Source of the DNA: Bacteroides sp. CAG:770
Lineage (GTDB): Bacteria; Bacteroidota; Bacteroidia; Bacteroidales; UBA932
Direction of reading: 5' to 3'
DNA length: 64,000 nt
NCBI GenBank assembly: GCA_000435075.1
Contig: FR890653.1
Coordinates: 14,424 to 78,423, forward strand
Position 1 is the stretch's first letter. Every line of letters starts with the position of its first letter. Below, piece by piece: positions 59,244-64,000 of the stretch. Under the pieces are notes generated by a model that saw nothing but the letters and a program-made list of their open reading frames with translations, did no database searches and was not told where the DNA came from. Position numbers and translations under genes: made by a program.

Positions 59244-60917
59244 ATGGAAGAAGTGAAGAATGAGGCTGTTGAGCCAAAAAAACTTAATTTCCTCGAAGAA
59301 ATCATTGAATCAGACCTGAAATCCGGGAAAGTTGACAGCGTACTCACGCGTTTCCCTCCGGAGCCGAACGGCTACCTGCATCTTGGACACGCTAAGAGTA
59401 TCTGCATCAATTTCGGACTTGCCCAGAAGTATGGAGGAAAGACGAACTTGCGTTTTGATGACACAAACCCAACAAAGGAAGACACCGAATACGTAGATTC
59501 CATCAAGGAGGACATCCAGTGGCTCGGTTTCCAGTGGGACAAAGAAAAATATGCTTCCGATTATTTTGACCAGCTTTATGAATGGGCTGAGGAACTCATC
59601 AAGAGAGGTCTCGCCTATGTAGATGACCAGACTCAGGAAGAAATCAGCAAAGGACGCGGTACCGTGGACAAACCTGGTGTCGAGAGTCCATACAGAAACA
59701 GAAGCGTAGAGGAGAACCTTCAGATTTTCCGCGACATGAAAGCGGGCAAATATGCTGACGGCGAAAAGGTGCTCAGAGCCAAAATCGACATGGCCAGCCC
59801 TAACATGATGTTCCGCGATCCGCTTCTCTATCGTATCAAGCATGCATCCCATCACCGCACAGGCGACAAATGGTGCATCTATCCTATGTACGATTTCACA
59901 CATGGACAGTGCGATTCCATCGAGCATATAACACACTCTATCTGTACTCTTGAGTTCGATGTCCACAGACCTCTGTACGACTGGTTCATCAAGACATTGA
60001 ATATCTATCCTTCTCACCAGTACGAATTTGCGAGATTGAACCTTACATACACCCTCATGAGCAAGAGAAAACTTCTGGAACTTGTCCAGAAAGGTCTCGT
60101 GAGCGGATGGAACGACCCTCGTATGCCTACGCTCTGCGGAGTAAGAAGAAGAGGCTATACGGCAGAAGCACTCAAGATGTTCTGCGAGAAGATCGGTGTT
60201 TCTAAACGTGACCAGCTCATGGACATCCAGCTGCTCGAATGGTGCGTGCGTCAGGACCTTAACGCAAGGTCAAACCGCTACATGGTCGTAGAGGATCCTG
60301 TCAAGGTCACTCTCACCAACTGGGAACCAGGCAAAGTGGAGTGGTTCGACTGCCCTCTCAATCCTGCAGAACCTGAAGGCGCGACACGAAAGGTTCCGTT
60401 CACAGGTGAACTCTACATCAGCCGTGCCGACTTCATGGAGGAGGCGCCTAAGAAGTTCTTCAGACTGAAACCTGACGGAGAGGTCAGACTCAAATATACC
60501 TATATCATCAAGTGCAATGAGGTGATAAAGGATGCTGAAGGCAATGTCACTGAACTCAAATGTACATTCGATCCTTCTACCCGTCCGGGCAGCGGAGAGT
60601 GGAGAAGCGTAAAGGGCACCATCCACTGGGTATCTACAGAACATGCAAAAGAGGTCGAGCTCCGCAAATATGACAGGCTCTTCACTCTTGCTGACATGAG
60701 CCAGGTACCTGAGGACAAGGACTACAAGGACTTCCTCAATCCGGAGTCACTCGTAATCGGCAAGGGTTACGCCGAGCCTGCCCTTCTGGAAGACAATTCA
60801 GGAATTGCAGTACAGTTCGAGCGTGACGGATACTTCTTCAAGGATCCGGACAGCACACCGGAACATCCTGTATTCAACAGGACCACCACACTCAAGGATT
60901 CCTACAAACCGGAATAA
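59244..60917 (+). CDS. glnS: Glutamine-tRNA ligase
   Basis: 557 residues. Class I synthetase with the HIGH-type motif in FPPEPNGYLHLGHAKS (about residues 39-54) and KMSKS-type MSKRKL (about 273-278); GlnRS-specific DDTNPTKE and HCSxCSLEF-like HITHSICTLEF. C-terminal beta-barrel anticodon-binding domains (from about 345). Charges tRNA-Gln directly, so this organism need not rely on GatCAB for Gln-tRNA. Single gene, followed by a strong terminator. Confidence 0.97.
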   Translation: MEEVKNEAVEPKKLNFLEEIIESDLKSGKVDSVLTRFPPEPNGYLHLGHAKSICINFGLAQKYGGKTNLRFDDTNPTKEDTEYVDSIKEDIQWLGFQWDKEKYASDYFDQLYEWAEELIKRGLAYVDDQTQEEISKGRGTVDKPGVESPYRNRSVEENLQIFRDMKAGKYADGEKVLRAKIDMASPNMMFRDPLLYRIKHASHHRTGDKWCIYPMYDFTHGQCDSIEHITHSICTLEFDVHRPLYDWFIKTLNIYPSHQYEFARLNLTYTLMSKRKLLELVQKGLVSGWNDPRMPTLCGVRRRGYTAEALKMFCEKIGVSKRDQLMDIQLLEWCVRQDLNARSNRYMVVEDPVKVTLTNWEPGKVEWFDCPLNPAEPEGATRKVPFTGELYISRADFMEEAPKKFFRLKPDGEVRLKYTYIIKCNEVIKDAEGNVTELKCTFDPSTRPGSGEWRSVKGTIHWVSTEHAKEVELRKYDRLFTLADMSQVPEDKDYKDFLNPESLVIGKGYAEPALLEDNSGIAVQFERDGYFFKDPDSTPEHPVFNRTTTLKDSYKPE

Positions 60918-60937
60918 TCTATACCGCATATAAACAA

Positions 60938-60970
60938 GGCCTCCGTCCCTCAAACCAGGAACGGAGGCCT
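60938..60970 (+). terminator. Rho-independent terminator of glnS
   Basis: AGGCCTCCGT (60938-60947) pairs with ACGGAGGCCT (60961-60970); followed by GAATATTT. Confidence 0.8.
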
Positions 60971-60978
60971 GAATATTT

Positions 60979-61007
60979 AGTAACCTTCAAAAAGACAACC
61001 TACATCA
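60979..61007 (-). repeat. Dispersed intergenic motif, copy 2
   Basis: AGTAACCTTCAAAAA followed by GACAACCTACATCA; an inverted relative of the sequence at 14300-14327, with a single-base indel and a few substitutions. It lies between the glnS terminator and the end of the DeoR gene. Confidence 0.55.
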
Positions 61008-61016
61008 GATAAGGTA

Positions 61017-61829
61017 TTATTTCGAAATAGGAACCACTGTCACCTCGATTCCCATGTCCTGGAGACTTTCCAGATACATCTGGGGGATCTTGTCATCAGT
61101 GATGATATGGTCGATTTCACCCACATCGCATATCTTGCTGAAGCCCTTCTTGCCGAACTTGCTGCTATCGACCAGAAGAACCGTCTGCTGTGACGTATTC
61201 ATCATCATACGGTTCAGATTGGCCTCCATCATATTGGTAGTCGTAACTCCGAACTCGATATCCACGCCGTCGGCACCCATAAGGAGGAGATTGCAATTGA
61301 AATATTTCAGCATATCCTCCGCAAAAGAACCGACCACTGATACGGAACTCTCGCGCACGATGCCGCCAAGTTGCACGACATCGATGTCCTTATTCTGAGA
61401 CAGGAGCGAAGAAGCTGACACAGAAGCAGATATCACAGTAATATTCTTCTTGTCCACCAGTTCTTTGGCAGCATACAGAATGGAAGTTCCAGAAGCCATC
61501 AGGATAGAGTCATGCTCATTCACAAGTTTTACGGCAGCCTTTCCGATAGCCCTCTTCTCCAACACAAACTGCTTTTCCTTCTCATTGATATGGCGGTCGC
61601 CGATGTAAGGACTTATCGGAATCGCCCTTCCGTGGGTTCTATAAAGTTTGTTCTGTTTTTCCAGAGACGACAAATCCTTGCGGATAGTCACCTCAGAAAC
61701 ATCAAGCCTTTCAGCCAGATCGGATACGGAAACGCTTCCCTGAAGCTGAAGAATATCCAGAATCGACTTGTGACGTTCCGTAAGCGATGTCAACGACTCC
61801 TGTTCCTGAAAATTATTAATTTGTGCCAT
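61017..61829 (-). CDS. DeoR/GlpR-family transcriptional regulator
   Basis: 270 residues. N-terminal winged HTH (about 15-75): RHKSILDILQLQGSVSVSDLAERL, DVSEVTIRKDLSSLE, LYRTHGRA. C-terminal DeoR sensor domain (isomerase-like) with IGKAAVKLVNEHDSILMASGTS, GADGVDIEFGVTT and LLVDSSKFGKKGF, which binds a phosphorylated sugar or derivative. It is the last gene of the 5'-nucleotidase operon (10 nt gap) and could control it in response to a nucleoside-derived sugar phosphate; that is inference from position. Confidence 0.9.
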   Translation of the reverse strand: MAQINNFQEQESLTSLTERHKSILDILQLQGSVSVSDLAERLDVSEVTIRKDLSSLEKQNKLYRTHGRAIPISPYIGDRHINEKEKQFVLEKRAIGKAAVKLVNEHDSILMASGTSILYAAKELVDKKNITVISASVSASSLLSQNKDIDVVQLGGIVRESSVSVVGSFAEDMLKYFNCNLLLMGADGVDIEFGVTTTNMMEANLNRMMMNTSQQTVLLVDSSKFGKKGFSKICDVGEIDHIITDDKIPQMYLESLQDMGIEVTVVPISK

Positions 61830-61839
61830 ACATTATTGG

Positions 61840-62670
61840 TTATTTTCTGTTTATGTCAATCTGTCCGATATTAAGACCCCAACATCCGTCTTGAACAATA
61901 GGAATCATCTTTCCGTCCAGATTGCTGCGATATTCGATTTTGTCAAGGAAAGTGTGAGAGTGTCCGCCCACGACCAAATCGATATTCCTGGTTCCCGCGA
62001 CAAGTTTCTGGTCACTGAACCCGCCATCGTCAAAACCGAGATGGGTAAGGAAAATCACCATATCGCATTTCTGCTCATTCTTCAGATAAGCTGCCCATTT
62101 GTTCGCAGTCTCCAGATTGTCGAGATGCGGAAGACGATCTGCTATCTCCCTGGAAACTACACGGGTAATATCGGTAAGCATACCCACTACACCTATTTTC
62201 ATACCGGCCTTGCGGACAATGGCATAAGGCTTCACATACTTTCCGAGTTCGAATGACGAGAAGTCATAATTGGCGCAGACGACAGGGCATTTGACAGATG
62301 AAAGCCTCCTTGCGAGCTCTTCAATGCCATTGTCAAACTCATGGTTTCCCAATGTAATCACATCATATTTCAATGCATTGATGAGAGAAATCTCTATATC
62401 CCCGTTAAGCAATGTAAAATATGAAGTTCCCTGACTGAAATCACCGGCATGGAGAAGAAGGACATTTTTCTTTCCGTCTGCAGTCCTGACACTATCCACA
62501 TAGGCAGCACGCTCGACAACTCCGCCCAGTCCCCCTTTCGCTGCCCTCTCACGGAGAGGCTCCTCATGACTGTGAGTATCATTGACATGAAGCACTACAA
62601 GGTTCTTCTGTGCGAAAGCCGCAGTCGCGGTAAGCATAATCATCAATGCCGATACTACTATCTTTTTCAT
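61840..62670 (-). CDS. 5'-nucleotidase, metallophosphatase half
   Basis: 276 residues from the Met at 62670, which starts the signal peptide (VVSALMIMLTATAAFAQ). Contains all metal-site blocks of the UshA N-terminal domain: VLHVNDTHSH (DxH), LHAGDFSQG (GD), LGNHEFDNG (GNHE), FLTHLG and GGHSHTF (GHxH). It lacks the C-terminal nucleotide-binding domain, which is a separate gene 16 nt upstream. The two products presumably assemble in the periplasm into a working nucleotidase. Confidence 0.9.
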   Translation of the reverse strand: MKKIVVSALMIMLTATAAFAQKNLVVLHVNDTHSHEEPLRERAAKGGLGGVVERAAYVDSVRTADGKKNVLLLHAGDFSQGTSYFTLLNGDIEISLINALKYDVITLGNHEFDNGIEELARRLSSVKCPVVCANYDFSSFELGKYVKPYAIVRKAGMKIGVVGMLTDITRVVSREIADRLPHLDNLETANKWAAYLKNEQKCDMVIFLTHLGFDDGGFSDQKLVAGTRNIDLVVGGHSHTFLDKIEYRSNLDGKMIPIVQDGCWGLNIGQIDINRK

Positions 62671-62686
62671 AATCATCCACGTTTTC

Positions 62687-63529
62687 TTATTCCACAATTC
62701 TGACTCTTCCATCAGTCTGATATGCCAGAGGTTTTCCCTCAGCCGTAAGTTTCTTCACGCAAGGAAGTACAATGTCAATGATATACTTGTCAATGACAGT
62801 CTGGCTCACCGCATTCTTGGCAAGATAATAACCATCGCCTCCGTTCAAAAGGAAGTCAATGGTAACCACTCCGTAAACCTTGTTGTCATCCAGCGGTTCC
62901 CCGCCGATTTCCACACTCAGGAGTTTGCCGGACTTGGAGCCGACACAGCGCGCACCGCCGATTACCTGCCATCCCGTAGAAGCCATCTGCTCACAGACTT
63001 CGCGGATTTCCTTGCCCCTCAACTCCAGATAACACATCTTGTTACGGAACGGGAACATCGACAGGATATCATCCATAAACACATTCCCTTTAGGGACATC
63101 CACGCGGATTCCTCCGAAGTTCGAAAAGCCGAAATCAACTTTCTTTCCGGTGATTTCAGAACACTGGTCCATCAGCAAATCTATGAACCAGTCAGAAAGC
63201 GCACACTCCGGAGCATGCTTTATCATGGCCTCCGGCGCATAGGCAATAATCTGCTTTACATCAGCCATCTTGGCCTGGGCATCTATCATCACCTTGGCTG
63301 CAGCTCTTGTAGAACCTTTCTTGAACACCTTGCCATCCGGAGCGAAATACTTTCTTCCTTTCACTTCTCCCATGGCTTCCTTCACATTGTCAGCATTGGC
63401 AAATGTGACACCAGTCCTGGTTCCGTTCATTTCGACGCTTTTCCAGCCGAAAGAATACTCCTGCCCTACTGACGTCAATGAAACGGCCAGCATCACGGCA
63501 ACTGCCAAACAACTTTTATTAACCCTCAT
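62687..63529 (-). CDS. 5'-nucleotidase C-terminal domain protein
   Basis: 280 residues from the Met at 63529, with signal peptide (CLAVAVMLAVSLTSVGQ). Matches the UshA C-terminal substrate-binding domain: FGFSNFGGIRVDVPKG, LSMFPFRNKMCYLELRGKEI and VTIDFLLNGGDGYY, which hold the residues that stack on the nucleobase. Gene order is C-terminal domain first, then catalytic domain, the reverse of the fused protein. It starts 2 nt after the stop of the ABC permease, so it is co-transcribed. Confidence 0.9.
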   Translation of the reverse strand: MRVNKSCLAVAVMLAVSLTSVGQEYSFGWKSVEMNGTRTGVTFANADNVKEAMGEVKGRKYFAPDGKVFKKGSTRAAAKVMIDAQAKMADVKQIIAYAPEAMIKHAPECALSDWFIDLLMDQCSEITGKKVDFGFSNFGGIRVDVPKGNVFMDDILSMFPFRNKMCYLELRGKEIREVCEQMASTGWQVIGGARCVGSKSGKLLSVEIGGEPLDDNKVYGVVTIDFLLNGGDGYYLAKNAVSQTVIDKYIIDIVLPCVKKLTAEGKPLAYQTDGRVRIVE

Positions 63530-63531
63530 AA

Positions 63532-64000
63532 CTATTTCATTTTTAACCATTTCCAAAGGTCTTTGAATGTCGACTTCTTGCCGAACATCAGGATACCCAC
63601 CTTATAGATCTTCGCTGAAACCCAGGCACAGAAAAAGAAGGTAAGTATCAGTATCACGACAGACAATACAATCTGCCATGTAGGCACTCCGAACAGGACA
63701 CGGGTCAGCATGACCATAGGCGACGTGAACGGAATCATGGAGCCCCAGAAAACAAGACCGCTGTCAGGAGACTTGTATGCGAACATCGCGATGAAGAAAC
63801 CTATCATCAGCGGAATTGTCAATGGCAGTATAAGCTGCTGGCTGTCAGCCTCGTTCTCGACAGCGGAACCGATTGCGGCAAAGAGAGATGCGTACAACAG
63901 GTATCCGAAGACGAAGAAGAGAAGAAAGACCACTATCAGCTGGACATAATTGATACCTGCCAATGTAGATAGGATTGCCGTCAGTTCTGAAGGCTGTCCT
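63532..64000 (-). CDS. ABC-2 type permease (NatB-like), C-terminal part
   Basis: Only the last 155 or so codons are in the window; the frame stays open through position 64000. Four hydrophobic segments (LIVVFLLFFVFGYLLYASLF, LPLTIPLMIGFFIAMF, MIPFTSPMVMLTRVLFG, IVLSVVILILTFFFCAWVSA) match the C-terminal membrane domain of Na+/drug exporters of the NatB/YhaP type. ALFAAIGSAVENEADSQQ is a typical signature of that group. The partner ATPase should lie further upstream, outside the window. First visible gene of the 5'-nucleotidase/DeoR operon. Confidence 0.85.
   Translation of the reverse strand, partial: GQPSELTAILSTLAGINYVQLIVVFLLFFVFGYLLYASLFAAIGSAVENEADSQQLILPLTIPLMIGFFIAMFAYKSPDSGLVFWGSMIPFTSPMVMLTRVLFGVPTWQIVLSVVILILTFFFCAWVSAKIYKVGILMFGKKSTFKDLWKWLKMK

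Overview
The window looks like a chromosomal segment of a Bacteroidota bacterium, most likely order Bacteroidales. Evidence: promoters of the TTTG-N19/20-TAnnTTTG type (for example before rplS, the methyltransferase at 47.4 kb and the pgm-like gene), a PCMD-domain lipoprotein, an RprXY-like two-component pair, a tamB homologue divergent from tsaD, a glnS gene, a PiT phosphate transporter with a C-terminal PhoU-like part, and a split 5'-nucleotidase. GC content looks like the high 40s by eye. Genus cannot be fixed from this sequence.

Layout. 0-3.3 kb: truncated start of a helicase-like gene, then a minus-strand lipid/aldehyde cluster (SDR, aldehyde dehydrogenase, YhhN-family lysoplasmalogenase candidate). 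3.5-6.5 kb: META-domain lipoprotein, a 5'-truncated Rpn-family remnant, PCMD lipoprotein and outer-membrane protein. 6.8-11.1 kb (+): parE, lysophospholipid acyltransferase, long-chain acyl-CoA synthetase. 11.2-14.1 kb (-): MBL hydrolase and a large TPR protein. 14.3-23.7 kb (+): an M28-like protein that has lost most metal ligands, then an ABC exporter, a CBM9-VanZ fusion, a golvesin/amidase-like exoprotein, a cysteine desulfidase and a Stealth phosphotransferase. 23.7-24.8 kb: a 1.1-kb convergent intergenic region packed with palindromes and direct repeats, next to tRNA-Arg(ACG) and rplS. 25.4-30.3 kb (-): dnaJ, grpE, FAD oxidoreductase, tsaD. 30.5-41.0 kb (+): tamB, an RsmI paralogue, mtaB, MBL hydrolase, ftsE, nth, a K+/H+ antiporter. 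41.1-43.2 kb (+): response regulator and histidine kinase. 43.3-48.6 kb (-): orphan small protein, metallophosphoesterase, PiT transporter, methyltransferase. 48.8-50.5 kb (+): phosphosugar mutase. 50.6-59.0 kb (-): DPP-IV-like peptidase, Dda/RecD-like helicase, TrkH, sensor-like membrane protein, a small exported protein, DMT transporter, YicC. 59.2-60.9 kb (+): glnS. 61.0-64.0 kb (-): DeoR regulator, split 5'-nucleotidase, ABC-2 permease (truncated by the window end).

Most genes are housekeeping. The signals most worth a second look are (1) a heptamer, GTCAATG/CATTGAC, that recurs about a hundred times in 64 kb; (2) the structured repeat cluster at 23.85-24.77 kb; (3) two consensus promoters placed so that transcription should begin at the start codon (ALDH and the sensor-like gene at 56.46 kb); (4) the metal-ligand-depleted M28 homologue; and (5) a Cys/His-rich GrpE N-terminus. 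No CRISPR array, complete insertion sequence, prophage or obvious defence island is present.
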